A DNA stretch of 40,128 nucleotides from Desulfamplus sp. (GTDB lineage: Bacteria; Desulfobacterota; Desulfobacteria; Desulfobacterales; Desulfobacteraceae): assembly GCA_015232465.1 (NCBI GenBank), contig JADFZO010000020.1:1-40128 (forward strand), written 5' to 3'. Of this stretch, positions 1 through 9,197 are shown in pieces. How positions within the stretch are numbered: the stretch's first letter is position 1; every line of letters begins with the position of its first letter. The notes beneath the pieces were generated by a model that had not been told where the DNA came from, did not search any database, and saw only the letters and a program-made list of their open reading frames with translations. Both the position numbers and the translations under genes were made by a program.

Positions 1-558
1 CTCGTAAATTCGCATTGCTAAGATCATCATTACAACTGCACCTTGAGGCGTGTGGGCTATTTGGCTCTGTAGGGCTAAAAACTCATCTAAGGTATTGGGC
101 ATACTATTTATGGTTATTGATGTTATAGATTGATTCTCATCATACTCTGACTCATTAATATCTCCTGATATTTGAGCATCAACAGAGCTTGGCATAAGAG
201 CCAACACCTGAGCAATCGTTCCAATCTCTAAGATACATTGATTAGAGAGGGGACCAATATAGACAACTTTTGCCGTATTACTTTGTAAAGTGGCTAAAAT
301 TGCATCTGATCCTGAGTAGTATCTATAACACAGAGCACCATCAACAACTGAATCAGTGGCTGGATAGACAATATCTGGAAAAGAGTTCTCTAACCAGTTG
401 TAGATTTTGTTGACATTACTTATCTGACTATCTGTTAGAGCTGATTTCATAGGATTGCTAACAAGCCAATCCTCAATACAACCAGCATCTGCTACAAATG
501 TCTGCCCAAGAACTACCATAAATGCCATAAATTGAACTGTCATTTTTCTGAAAAACAT
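1..558 (-). CDS. Secreted protein of unknown function, 3' end outside window
   Basis: An open frame runs from ATG at 558 to the left edge without a stop, so about 186 N-terminal residues are visible and the C-terminus is missing. A near-perfect AGGAGG lies just upstream of this ATG, which decides the start over the in-frame ATG at 543. The N-terminus is a Sec-type signal peptide: a short basic stretch, a hydrophobic core and a cleavage-like ADA near residue 24. The mature part has a few cysteines and a polar middle. The visible end carries a conserved-looking helix (FLALQSQIAHTPQGAVVMM). I do not recognise the family. Export to the periplasm or surface is inferred from the signal peptide only. 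Confidence 0.7.
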   Translation of the reverse strand, partial: MFFRKMTVQFMAFMVVLGQTFVADAGCIEDWLVSNPMKSALTDSQISNVNKIYNWLENSFPDIVYPATDSVVDGALCYRYYSGSDAILATLQSNTAKVVYIGPLSNQCILEIGTIAQVLALMPSSVDAQISGDINESEYDENQSITSITINSMPNTLDEFLALQSQIAHTPQGAVVMMILAMRIYE

Positions 559-597
559 TGTAAACCTCCTTAAATTGTTATTATGTGTTATTAAAAT

Positions 598-627
598 AAG
601 AGCCTACATTAAATTTAGTTGGCTCTT
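598..627. repeat. Small inverted repeat upstream of the secreted-protein gene
   Basis: AAGAGCC (598-604) and GGCTCTT (621-627) are perfect 7-base arms around a 16-base AT-rich loop. It lies 40 bases upstream of the leftward gene starting at 558, within the 221-base divergent spacer shared with the rightward gene at 780. It could fold in the 5' leader of the leftward transcript or act as an operator; no U-tract follows it. The function is unproven. Confidence 0.3.
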
Positions 628-779
628 GTTCTGTTTTAAATATTTGATACTGTAAGAATCAGTTGAATATTGCAGATTAATACCTAACCATGTAAATAAA
701 TGCAAGCAAATATCAAACAATAACTTATAGTATGACAAGATAGAGAATAGATTTATCAAAAGATTGGAGATTAGATTAA

Positions 780-3002
780 GTGGAGACGATAAAAATAGAA
801 CAACTGCTAAAAGAGCCTCTATTTATAGAGCAAATTAAACGGTCAGTCCCATTAGATAAATATAGCCATGTTGTTGATATTTGCTGCCAGCCAACTTCTG
901 ACGGTCAGCCAAATCTTGTGCTTGAAGCCCTTGAGTTTGCATTTGAGCACCACGCTGGTCAGATGCGAAAATCAGGAGAGCCATACATAACCCACCCGAT
1001 TGCAGTGGCAGAGATAGTTGCTGGCACACTTGAGCTTAAAGACCCTGAGCTTATTGCTGCAACCATTTTGCACGATATTGTAGAGGATGTAAGTTTTTTA
1101 ACTACATTCAATATTGAGAAGAGATTTGGCAAAAATGTGGCTGCTTTTGTTGATGGGTGTACAAAGTTGAATATGATGAGCCTTGATAAGAGCATAAACA
1201 AGGATATGACCTACCAAAAGTTGATTCTAATGGCAAGCGAGCACCCTGAAATCCTACTTATCAAGTTTGCAGATAGAATTCACAACCTTATGACTATAAG
1301 CTCTCTAAAAGAGCACAAACGCCAAAGAATTGCTCAGGAGACCATTGAGGTTTATGGACCTCTTGCAGAGAAATTGGGGCTTTTTTCTGTTAAAAGAATT
1401 TTATTTGATCTTGCTCTGCGGCAACGTTTTCCAAGCAGAAGCAAAAGGCTACTCTCAATTTTAAGAGGCGAGGAAAATTCAACAAAGATCAATGAGATCA
1501 AAGAGATGATCAATAGCGTCTTTAAACTGCCATCAGTTAATATTTATGGTATGCCATTTAGAAGATTTCCATTTAATGTTACTGTTACATCACGCCTAAA
1601 AAATCTCTACGCCTTTTATTCATGCGAAAAAGGTACTCTTGATATTGATAATGCTGAAAATTTAGTTGATTTCACTGTTGTTTTAGATACAGAAGATATT
1701 TTAGAGTGCTATAAAGCTATGGGCATGATAGCAAGAACTTTGTCGGTTGTGCCCAAAACTATCCGTGATTACATTGCAAATCCAAAGGCTAATGGATATA
1801 AAAGTCTCCATTTAAGAGTTGTCCATAAGGATAGAAGGTATCTTGTAAAGATCAGAACAAAAGAGATGGAGCGAGTTGCACGTAAAGGGCTGCTGCTGCA
1901 TTGGGACGATCCTGAAAATACAATGGAGTATAGAAAAGGTATCACAGATATACTCAAAAGTATAGGCGAATATCAAGGCTCACCAGTAAATAGAAAAAAC
2001 ATGATTCGCCAATTGACAGAAGATGACAAAATATTTGTGGTTACACCAAAAGGAGATTTTCAATATCTTCCAACTGGGAGCATTGTTCTTGATTTTGCCT
2101 ATAAAGTTCATAGCTGGCTTGGCGATAGATGCGCTCGTGCAAGGGTAAATAATCAGATAGTTAGCAGAGGTTATGTTCTAAAAGATGGCGATGTAGTTGA
2201 GATCATAACATCAGAGGAACCAATTGAGATAAGTGCTGATATAGAGGGTCGGTGTAAAACACCAAAGGCAAGAAGTGCTGTAAATAGACAAATTCAAAAA
2301 AAGAGAGATATGTTTGCACGAGATGTTGGCAAAAGCATAATGAGTCAGGCAGTTGCCCCTGAAGAGCTTTTTCAGTATTTGATAAATAGCAGTGCAATGC
2401 CCCATTTTTTAACATACAAAGGCTATGAAAACATAGATCAGCTCTTTACCAGCATAGGGCAATCAATAGATATGCCAAGAGAGGTTTTGTGGGAGATTAA
2501 TGGTAGAAAAGATGAGCACAAAAGATTTGTATTGAGCGTATCTGATATTGAGCGTGATATACATAAATTCTCTCAATGTTGTAAACCCCTTCCTGGTTTA
2601 CACTCTTGTCTTGCTCTATTGAACAGAGATGGTATCTCTTTTCATAGAGATTATTGCGATAAATATAAACAAGATAGAGAGTATGCTCTCCATAAAATGC
2701 AAATTATGGACGTTGTATGGGATATGGACTATTTATGGAAAATTCCATTGACTTTTAACATCAAACTAATAAAATCAGCCATAAAAATTATTGATATAAT
2801 TAATATAATATCATCTATTCCATTCAATGTTGATATTCATCTAATAAGAGAGTCAACACTTAAAAATTGTGTGGATATATCGGTTAGTTTTCAGAGATTT
2901 AATGAATCAAGTTCATTTTTTTCCTGTTTTGCAATCAAAGATTACAACTTAGAGATTCAAGATTATGGCAGGTATGAGTTTATGATGGGTAGAGATTTTT
3001 AG
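780..3002 (+). CDS. RelA/SpoT-family protein, probable (p)ppGpp hydrolase with degenerate synthetase domain
   Basis: Long Rel/SpoT architecture of 740 aa. It has an HD hydrolase domain (about 45-200), a synthetase-like domain (about 240-380), TGS (about 417-477), a Cys-Cys zinc-finger-like segment (SQCCKPLPG near 598-606) and a C-terminal ACT-like region. Hydrolase residues look intact: RKSGEPYITHP, HDIVED (98-103) and DRIHN (165-169). The synthetase retains RDYIANPKANGYKSLH (329-344). However, the position of the Mg-binding Asp (D264 of S. equisimilis Rel) is Asn294, the nearby Arg is Thr299, and the Glu of the usual EIQIRT motif (E323) is Leu355. It is therefore likely hydrolase-only or a regulator. 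The start is GTG, with GGAGA 9 bases upstream; the family is certain and the loss of synthesis is inferred. Confidence 0.93.
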   Translation: METIKIEQLLKEPLFIEQIKRSVPLDKYSHVVDICCQPTSDGQPNLVLEALEFAFEHHAGQMRKSGEPYITHPIAVAEIVAGTLELKDPELIAATILHDIVEDVSFLTTFNIEKRFGKNVAAFVDGCTKLNMMSLDKSINKDMTYQKLILMASEHPEILLIKFADRIHNLMTISSLKEHKRQRIAQETIEVYGPLAEKLGLFSVKRILFDLALRQRFPSRSKRLLSILRGEENSTKINEIKEMINSVFKLPSVNIYGMPFRRFPFNVTVTSRLKNLYAFYSCEKGTLDIDNAENLVDFTVVLDTEDILECYKAMGMIARTLSVVPKTIRDYIANPKANGYKSLHLRVVHKDRRYLVKIRTKEMERVARKGLLLHWDDPENTMEYRKGITDILKSIGEYQGSPVNRKNMIRQLTEDDKIFVVTPKGDFQYLPTGSIVLDFAYKVHSWLGDRCARARVNNQIVSRGYVLKDGDVVEIITSEEPIEISADIEGRCKTPKARSAVNRQIQKKRDMFARDVGKSIMSQAVAPEELFQYLINSSAMPHFLTYKGYENIDQLFTSIGQSIDMPREVLWEINGRKDEHKRFVLSVSDIERDIHKFSQCCKPLPGLHSCLALLNRDGISFHRDYCDKYKQDREYALHKMQIMDVVWDMDYLWKIPLTFNIKLIKSAIKIIDIINIISSIPFNVDIHLIRESTLKNCVDISVSFQRFNESSSFFSCFAIKDYNLEIQDYGRYEFMMGRDF

Positions 3003-3003
3003 A

Positions 3004-5661
3004 ATGTTGGTAAGCTCTAATAAAAATATAGGTATTATAGATAATGCTTTGCAGTATCTATATAACTACAATAGACGCAAATTAAAGTTTGCAATAGAGA
3101 AAAATTGCGTTTCAAAAGAGCAGTATAATCTGATTAAATCTCAATTAGATGAAGAGTTAAAAAAGGGTAACCAATTTCCAATCGAAGATATTTTTGATGC
3201 CTTATCCCTCCAGCGTATTAAGCCAATTATCAACAAAGAGTTATTCAGATACAACCAAATCATAATAAAATTGGCTCAACAGTTTGCTCGAAATACAATA
3301 ACTCAACAGCTTAAACTACAAAATAGCGATAAGGTCTTAATTGCTCAGGAGATTCAAAAGCTCGAAATATCTTTTTCAAATATACTTAAAGATATTACAA
3401 ATGGTTATCTTGCCTCTCACCAACGCAATATTGATGAGGTTCTTGTTGAGTCTGGCTTTATAAAAGAGTCTCAATTGGAGTTTTTACACAGCAGTGCTGA
3501 ACATTTGGAGATAAAGGCTCAAGATCGAAAGTTTGGAGAGATTGCTGTAAATAACGAATTTACAACGCAAGAGATTGTAAATAAAGCTCTTGATGAGCAG
3601 ACAGAGCGTTATAAAAAGACCAATAAAAACCACATCATAGGCGATATTTTAGTTGAGCAGAACTATATCACCCCTGAAGTTCGTAACGAGATTTTGATTA
3701 TTCAAAATAGGGTGATGGAGGAAGATTGGGAGGAGACTCTAAAAGAGGTTGGGCAATCTGCCATAGATGAAAAAGAGAAAAATGCCATGTTTGGTGCTTT
3801 AGTGGTTAAGGAGCGAATTATTGATGAGCGTAAAGTTGTTGAGGCTCTAAAGATTCAGGCTAAGGAGTTTGAAGAGTATAAAAAGAGGGCAGAGTCAAAA
3901 AATAATGGCTCTGATGGAAATAAAAGCACAAAAAACGAGTATAGTCCAATATTAAAACCACGCTGGATTGGCGATATTTTAGTTCAAGAGTTTGGACTTT
4001 CAGAAAAAGATAGAAAACGAATTGTTAAAAAGCAGATGGAGTATAAGATTGAGAGAATCAATCTTAAGTTGGGTTTAAATCTTAGCAATGCACATATTGA
4101 GCTTTTTAATGAGATTCAGCAATATTTTGAACTCTCCTATTCAAAAGATAAAATAGAGGCTTATATAAAAGTTATAAAACCCCCTCCAAAAACCATGACA
4201 AAAGATAATGTAGTTGTCTGGCTCTACAACAAAAAGATAAGTTATGGACGGATAAATAACGCAATTGATAGCCTTCTTAACAACAAAGTAAAACCGGGCA
4301 AAAAAGTTCTTCTTGCTAAGGGTGATGAGCCTATTCCAGCACAGATGCAGTATAAGTTCCATTTTGATAGCACCTTTAATAACTATGATCCTAAAAAGGG
4401 GTTACGTGGCAGTAATACTAATCCTGAAAAGGTTTTATCCTCTATTGTTCCAAAGGGAACCACCTTAGTTACACTTAATAGAATTAAGGGCAAATCTGGA
4501 TTAAATGTAAATCGCTGTTTTGTTGCTCCCCCTATGGTAACTCCGCTTAACATTATTAAAGGGGAAAATGTAACTAAAAACGATAAAGTGTTTGTCGCCT
4601 CGTGTGATGGAATTCCCCACTTTTCTGATAATAGGGTTCTTTCTGTCTCATCTACAATTTATGTAGATGGTGATATTGTTCCTGAAATTGTTCCAGGTCC
4701 TAAAAATTCACCTCTGCAGTTTGATTGTGATTTTTTTATTCAAGGCACTATTCATGCTGGTGTAACCTTAGGGTGTCGTCAGTTAAAGGTCTTAAATCTC
4801 AAAGCTAAAGTTATATCAACAGATGATGTTACTGTGTTTAATGAGGCTTTAAATGCAGATATTCACTCTAAGGGGAATATCCACATTGCATCTGTAGAGG
4901 ATAGTATGGTCAGCTCACAAAAAAGTATTTTTATTGAGCTTACCAACAACTCAAACTCATCTTTTAATAAAATATACAACTCAGTTATTACAAGCGATGA
5001 TATTTTAAAGATAAGCGACTCAAAGATATTGGCTTCTGTGGTTCGTGCAAAAAATAAAATCATACTAAAAAAGGTAATAGTTGATGAAAAATGCAAGTTT
5101 ATTGTTGGAGACTCAATTGAGACCGTAGCGTGTAAAAAGAGAATTGAAGAGCTTAACAGCGAGATTGAGGTTTTAGAGAACAACATTAAAGATATTCAAG
5201 AGAAATCTCGTGAACTGTTTGACAAAATTGAGAAAAAAGATATTGCAGCAATTGATCTGGAGATAAAAAATATTTCCAAAAATCAGAAAACAAAAGCAGA
5301 TTTAGATAGAATCTCTGAACTAAGAGTCATAAAACGTCAAAAAGAGAAGGATTATGAGGCGAGCATAGATAAGTATGGCTCTCTTTTTATGAAGCACTCT
5401 CAGCAGATTAAGCAGTATCAGGAGCAAAAAATAGCTCTTGAAAAAGATAAAAAAGAGATAACCAACCGAATAGTCTCAATCTATAAAAAAGATAATAGCA
5501 GCCTTGAGCTTGATATAAGGCATACAATGCTTCCTGATGGAACAACTATTCAATTTAGGTATCATAAACAGGTGTTAAAGACTGATTGTGAGGGGTTTGT
5601 GTTTAGAGAGGAGTTTAACAAACAAAACAATAGGTATGAGCTTAAACAGCACAGATGGTAA
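3004..5661 (+). CDS. FapA/DUF342 family protein with N-terminal repeats and coiled coil
   Basis: This 885-aa protein starts one base after the Rel stop, so translational coupling is likely; no strong ribosome site of its own is seen. The central part (about 450-700) has the FapA/DUF342 signature (VLSSIVPKGTTLVTLNRIKG, then repeated short beta segments such as IYVDGDIVPEIVPG), expected to form a right-handed beta-helix. Residues about 710-825 are a heptad-rich coiled coil. The N-terminal 350 residues contain at least four copies of a G-x-[IVL]-[LV]-V-x(5)-[IL]...[AL]..Q unit (near 177-200, 212-236, 262-285 and 321-345), resembling half of a type II secretion ATPase N-domain (MshEN-like). DUF342 proteins are poorly characterised; a scaffold or polymer-like role is possible. 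Confidence 0.8.
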   Translation: MLVSSNKNIGIIDNALQYLYNYNRRKLKFAIEKNCVSKEQYNLIKSQLDEELKKGNQFPIEDIFDALSLQRIKPIINKELFRYNQIIIKLAQQFARNTITQQLKLQNSDKVLIAQEIQKLEISFSNILKDITNGYLASHQRNIDEVLVESGFIKESQLEFLHSSAEHLEIKAQDRKFGEIAVNNEFTTQEIVNKALDEQTERYKKTNKNHIIGDILVEQNYITPEVRNEILIIQNRVMEEDWEETLKEVGQSAIDEKEKNAMFGALVVKERIIDERKVVEALKIQAKEFEEYKKRAESKNNGSDGNKSTKNEYSPILKPRWIGDILVQEFGLSEKDRKRIVKKQMEYKIERINLKLGLNLSNAHIELFNEIQQYFELSYSKDKIEAYIKVIKPPPKTMTKDNVVVWLYNKKISYGRINNAIDSLLNNKVKPGKKVLLAKGDEPIPAQMQYKFHFDSTFNNYDPKKGLRGSNTNPEKVLSSIVPKGTTLVTLNRIKGKSGLNVNRCFVAPPMVTPLNIIKGENVTKNDKVFVASCDGIPHFSDNRVLSVSSTIYVDGDIVPEIVPGPKNSPLQFDCDFFIQGTIHAGVTLGCRQLKVLNLKAKVISTDDVTVFNEALNADIHSKGNIHIASVEDSMVSSQKSIFIELTNNSNSSFNKIYNSVITSDDILKISDSKILASVVRAKNKIILKKVIVDEKCKFIVGDSIETVACKKRIEELNSEIEVLENNIKDIQEKSRELFDKIEKKDIAAIDLEIKNISKNQKTKADLDRISELRVIKRQKEKDYEASIDKYGSLFMKHSQQIKQYQEQKIALEKDKKEITNRIVSIYKKDNSSLELDIRHTMLPDGTTIQFRYHKQVLKTDCEGFVFREEFNKQNNRYELKQHRW

Positions 5662-5670
5662 TATACAAAA

Positions 5671-7443
5671 TCAAGCTATATCTGAAGAAGATGAGATGGT
5701 GCTATTTAGCATCTCAGCAGCATGATCAATTGTAGCTTGTGAGATGTTTGTGCCCCCCATCATTCGAGCGATCTCATTTATCCGCTCCTGATGATCTAAA
5801 AGCTGGGTAATAACAGTTGATGTTCGGTTATTTTTTACCTGTTTAGCTATTTTATAGTGGTTATCCCCATACTTTGCAATTTGGGCAAGGTGTGTAATAC
5901 AGATAACCTGATACTTTTTTGATAGACTCTTTAGTTTAATTCCAACCTTATCAGATGTTCGTCCCCCAATTCCAGAGTCAACCTCATCAAAAATAAGAGT
6001 TCCTTGTGGCTCATTTTCAGAAAGAGTTGCCTTTAGTGCTAAAACAACTCTTGATAACTCTCCGCCTGATGCGATTTTATTAAGCGGTTTTGGAGGCTCT
6101 CCTGGATTTGGTGCTATCAAAAACAAGGCTTTATCAATACCAGTTGGGTATATCTTCATACCATTTACAGTTAAAAGGTGCGATAGATTATCATCTGGAA
6201 AAAGCTCACTTTGTGGGCTAACAGCTCTATTTTCTGCCTTTGTCTGACTAACAGCAATTTTAAATTTAGCACTCTCCATCTCAAGCTCTTTTAACTCACA
6301 CTCTGCTAAATTAGATAACCTGTTTGCAGCCTCTGCCCTTTTTTTAGAGAGTTTTAGAGCCTTTTGTCCAATCTGTTCAGATATAACATTTGCACGTTTT
6401 TCCATCTCTGTAATCTTATCTTGAATGTTGTTTGTGGCTGATATTTTGCTTTTCATCGATTCAAGGTGGTTAAATAGATTGTTAAGAGTGCCAGAAGCTC
6501 CGCAATATTTTCGTTTCAATTTTTGTATTAAATCAAGGCGAGCTTGAGTCTTTTCCAAGCTATCTGGATCAAGATCAACTCTATCTGATAATCTTCTTAA
6601 CTCGTCAGTTAAATCTTCAAGCTCAATTATGGTTCTATTAAGGGTTTGAGTGCCTCTATTAAGCGAGTTATCAATTTGACAAAACTTATCAAATTCAGAT
6701 TTTATTGCACCAAGCCTCTCTAAAATCGATTCATCTTTGGAGTATATCTCGTTTATACCTGATTGAATTGTCTCAAAAATCTGCGATCCATTTTTAAGCC
6801 GATTTCTCTCAATCTCAAGAGTCTCATCTTCATTTGGTTGTATCTTAGCATTTTCAATCTCATCTATTTGAAATCTTAAAAACTCATTCTCTTCTGTTAT
6901 TCGATCAATGTTGGCTTTAAGGTTAGAAAGCTCTTTTGTTAATGGCAGAAGCTCATTATAGATGGTTTGAATCTCTCTTCGCTCTTTGAATGTTCCAGCA
7001 AACGAGTCAAGGGTATCAAGGTGGTTATCTTCATTTAAAAGGCTTTGATGTGCATGTTGACTTGAGATTGATGCCAGATTTTCAGTTACAAGTTTAAGAG
7101 TCTGTATTGTTGATTGGCGTAAGTTTATAAATATCTTGTGTTTTCCATTAAGAGCTATGACTCTTTTGACCTGTAGCCCCTCTGATGGATCAAAGTTGCT
7201 ATTTTTCATTATTTTGGCAGCTTTTGACTCTGGGGCAATCATAAAAAATACCTCAAGTTCTGCGTGGCTCTCTCCAGAGCGGACAAGATCAGATGATGCT
7301 CTTCCGCCAAGCAGAAGGTTTACAGCCTCAATGATAATAGATTTTCCTGCCCCAGTCTCACCAGTTAAGATAGAAAGCCCCTCTGAAAATGAGATTTTAA
7401 TATCATCAATGATCGCAAAATTTTTTATGGCAAGTTCTCTTAG
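5671..7443 (-). CDS. recN: DNA repair ATPase RecN
   Basis: SMC-like ATPase of recombinational double-strand-break repair. The N-terminal head (LRELAIKNFAIIDDI) carries Walker A GETGAGKS. A long heptad-rich coiled coil follows in the middle. The C-terminal head has the ABC signature ASGGELSR and Walker B LIFDEVDSGIGG. Length (590 aa) is normal. I chose ATG 7443 because RecN proteins begin at MLxEL; in-frame ATG 7464 and TTG 7479 would only extend it. Either start overlaps the end of the Gate-protein gene, so the two are co-transcribed. The stop is 9 bases from the convergent FapA stop, with no terminator hairpin visible between them. Confidence 0.96.
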   Translation of the reverse strand, partial: LRELAIKNFAIIDDIKISFSEGLSILTGETGAGKSIIIEAVNLLLGGRASSDLVRSGESHAELEVFFMIAPESKAAKIMKNSNFDPSEGLQVKRVIALNGKHKIFINLRQSTIQTLKLVTENLASISSQHAHQSLLNEDNHLDTLDSFAGTFKERREIQTIYNELLPLTKELSNLKANIDRITEENEFLRFQIDEIENAKIQPNEDETLEIERNRLKNGSQIFETIQSGINEIYSKDESILERLGAIKSEFDKFCQIDNSLNRGTQTLNRTIIELEDLTDELRRLSDRVDLDPDSLEKTQARLDLIQKLKRKYCGASGTLNNLFNHLESMKSKISATNNIQDKITEMEKRANVISEQIGQKALKLSKKRAEAANRLSNLAECELKELEMESAKFKIAVSQTKAENRAVSPQSELFPDDNLSHLLTVNGMKIYPTGIDKALFLIAPNPGEPPKPLNKIASGGELSRVVLALKATLSENEPQGTLIFDEVDSGIGGRTSDKVGIKLKSLSKKYQVICITHLAQIAKYGDNHYKIAKQVKNNRTSTVITQLLDHQERINEIARMMGGTNISQATIDHAAEMLNSTISSSSDIA

Positions 7444-8404
7444 CATAGGTTTTTCTATCAGCATAAAGTTTTCTGACAAGATTAATAATGTGAATTACAT
7501 AAATGGTAAAAATAGCAGCCAAAAGGCGTGGAATCCAGAGCCAAAACGGTGAGATTCCAAGCGGCAGAAATAGGGCAGGGTCTTCAATCACAGCGTGGTT
7601 TATGCCAATAGAGAGGTGAAGCCGTATAAGCTCATCTCTTGAAAAGTTGTTGTTACGAGTCTCATCAACAATTACAGCAGCACCATAAGCAAGTCCAAAA
7701 CAGGCAGCAGTGAGCCATAAAACTCCAGTTGCACGGCTAAGTCCCATGATTGAAAGAATAGGAGAGATGGTTTTAACTATGTGGCGTATAAGATCAAATG
7801 CTTTCATTAACTCCATAACCACCATCAAAGGCATGATGATTGTAAAAATTTTTAAGGCAAGGGTAGCAAAATCTATGAACCAGCCTTTAAACATTGTTAA
7901 AAATGGAATTGATTTATAAAGAGCCTCAGTAGCATTAGAGCCTGCAACAGATGATGCAGCAGAGAGCGTAGTTTGTGGCTCTATAAAAAATGCAGCAATA
8001 GCAGTTACAATAAATGATACAGCCAACCTAAATCCAGCAGCAATAAATGGATTTAAGCCAGATTGCCCTTGCACAATGCTCTCTTGAATAAGATTGTGCG
8101 AGATGAGCAAAAATATGGCAATCAAAGTCATTTGCTCAACTGTTAATGGAAGGGCTGCCATTGCACCAATAGCACCGTAAATCCCTGTAAATATTCCAAT
8201 TATAAGTGGTAGGGCAGCAGAGGCTGGAAGTGATAAAACTCCCATCACAGGCTGTATGATAAAATCAATTTTGTAGAGCCAGCCAGAATAGACCAAAAGT
8301 GCTGTTCCAAATGATATTGGAGTTAGGATTTTTAAGAGCCAAATGTAGCCAGACAAACCACGTTTTAGCCCTGAAGTTATGCCGTTTTTACAACGAATGT
8401 TCAT
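7406..8404 (-). CDS. Nucleoside recognition (Gate) domain membrane protein
   Basis: Polytopic inner-membrane protein of 332 aa with about eight hydrophobic segments. It contains two Gate-type regions, one near 55-110 and one near 205-300 (MVVMELMKAFDLI, then LSIMGLSRATGVLWL with a GLAYGAAVI segment). Such proteins resemble spore maturation proteins SpmA/SpmB and YjiG/YjiH. Transport of a nucleoside-like or other small solute is suspected for the family but unproven. The gene begins 13 bases after the restriction endonuclease stop and overlaps recN, so it is the first chromosomal gene downstream of the restriction-modification block. The true substrate cannot be told from sequence. Confidence 0.75.
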   Translation of the reverse strand: MNIRCKNGITSGLKRGLSGYIWLLKILTPISFGTALLVYSGWLYKIDFIIQPVMGVLSLPASAALPLIIGIFTGIYGAIGAMAALPLTVEQMTLIAIFLLISHNLIQESIVQGQSGLNPFIAAGFRLAVSFIVTAIAAFFIEPQTTLSAASSVAGSNATEALYKSIPFLTMFKGWFIDFATLALKIFTIIMPLMVVMELMKAFDLIRHIVKTISPILSIMGLSRATGVLWLTAACFGLAYGAAVIVDETRNNNFSRDELIRLHLSIGINHAVIEDPALFLPLGISPFWLWIPRLLAAIFTIYVIHIINLVRKLYADRKTYAKRTCHKKFCDH

Positions 8405-8417
8405 ACTCTGCCTTTAG

Positions 8418-9197
8418 TTAATGATTATATCTTTTAAAGTAATTGTCTATTTCTGGTCGCAATTCGATTCCAATTCTTTCAAAAATATCAAGTAGGTTTT
8501 GATAAGCACCGTTACCTCCAATAAAATCCCAAAATTCATTTGCAACTTTTAACTCATTATCTAAATCTAACATTCCTCTTATAGTCCATCTGCTGTATGG
8601 TTTTGGTTCATAAGGGTTATATAGAATTGCAATGAATGATTCAATATTTGCATTGGGATTTATTGCCAATGATGCAGCAACCCACTCTAAAAGTGTTCGC
8701 TTAAACTCTTTAAAACCACCAGCATTAGGTTTTGCGGTTTTCAAATCAAATAAGTAGATTGTTTCATCTTGAGCAATAAGTTTAATATCTACTTTAGTTA
8801 GCTTAACATTTTTCATTTCACCTTGTCTGCAAACTGCTCTTATAGCATCTATTTCATCTGGTTTATTTGGCATCAGAGTTGCTGTTGTTAATCCATCAAT
8901 TATATTTTGAATAACTCGATGTGCCTCAGATGAAATTTGTTTTCCAGCTATCTGCTGAGAAGATGCACTTGTAAAAGTTGATGAAGCAAGTGCTAATGCA
9001 ACTGGTTCAAAAATAGTTGTTCCAAAATTAGTATTTAGAGAGTGTATAAATGAGAACAACGCCATTCTATCTCTGCCGAGTAGCCTTGTGTGAAATGGCA
9101 TAGATGCTGGCTCTGGATTGTAATTTTGAAACTTATTTCTTAAACTATCTCGTAGAACATTCTCAACACGGTTAATTTGCTCTTGGGTTAATGCCAT
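8418..9197 (-). CDS. Type II restriction endonuclease, TdeIII/MjaII-like
   Basis: 259-aa protein resembling the TdeIII restriction endonuclease family, whose characterised members cut GGNCC. A PD-(D/E)xK-type core is visible: Asp137 in KVDIKL, then DLK at 151-153 (YLFDLKTAKPN). The N-terminal helix (LTQEQINRVENVLRDSLRNK) and the YNPEPASMPFHTRLLGRDR segment also fit that family. ATG 9197 overlaps the TAA of the methyltransferase gene by one base, giving tightly coupled expression of methylase then nuclease. Specificity for GGNCC is inferred from family resemblance; the nuclease and methylase pairing is supported by gene order. Confidence 0.8.
   Translation of the reverse strand: MALTQEQINRVENVLRDSLRNKFQNYNPEPASMPFHTRLLGRDRMALFSFIHSLNTNFGTTIFEPVALALASSTFTSASSQQIAGKQISSEAHRVIQNIIDGLTTATLMPNKPDEIDAIRAVCRQGEMKNVKLTKVDIKLIAQDETIYLFDLKTAKPNAGGFKEFKRTLLEWVAASLAINPNANIESFIAILYNPYEPKPYSRWTIRGMLDLDNELKVANEFWDFIGGNGAYQNLLDIFERIGIELRPEIDNYFKRYNH

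Noticed and set aside
7136..7552. 138-aa rightward reading frame across the start of recN
   Set aside because: It lies antisense to the Walker A region of recN and the end of the Gate gene, with no ribosome site and no recognisable domain.
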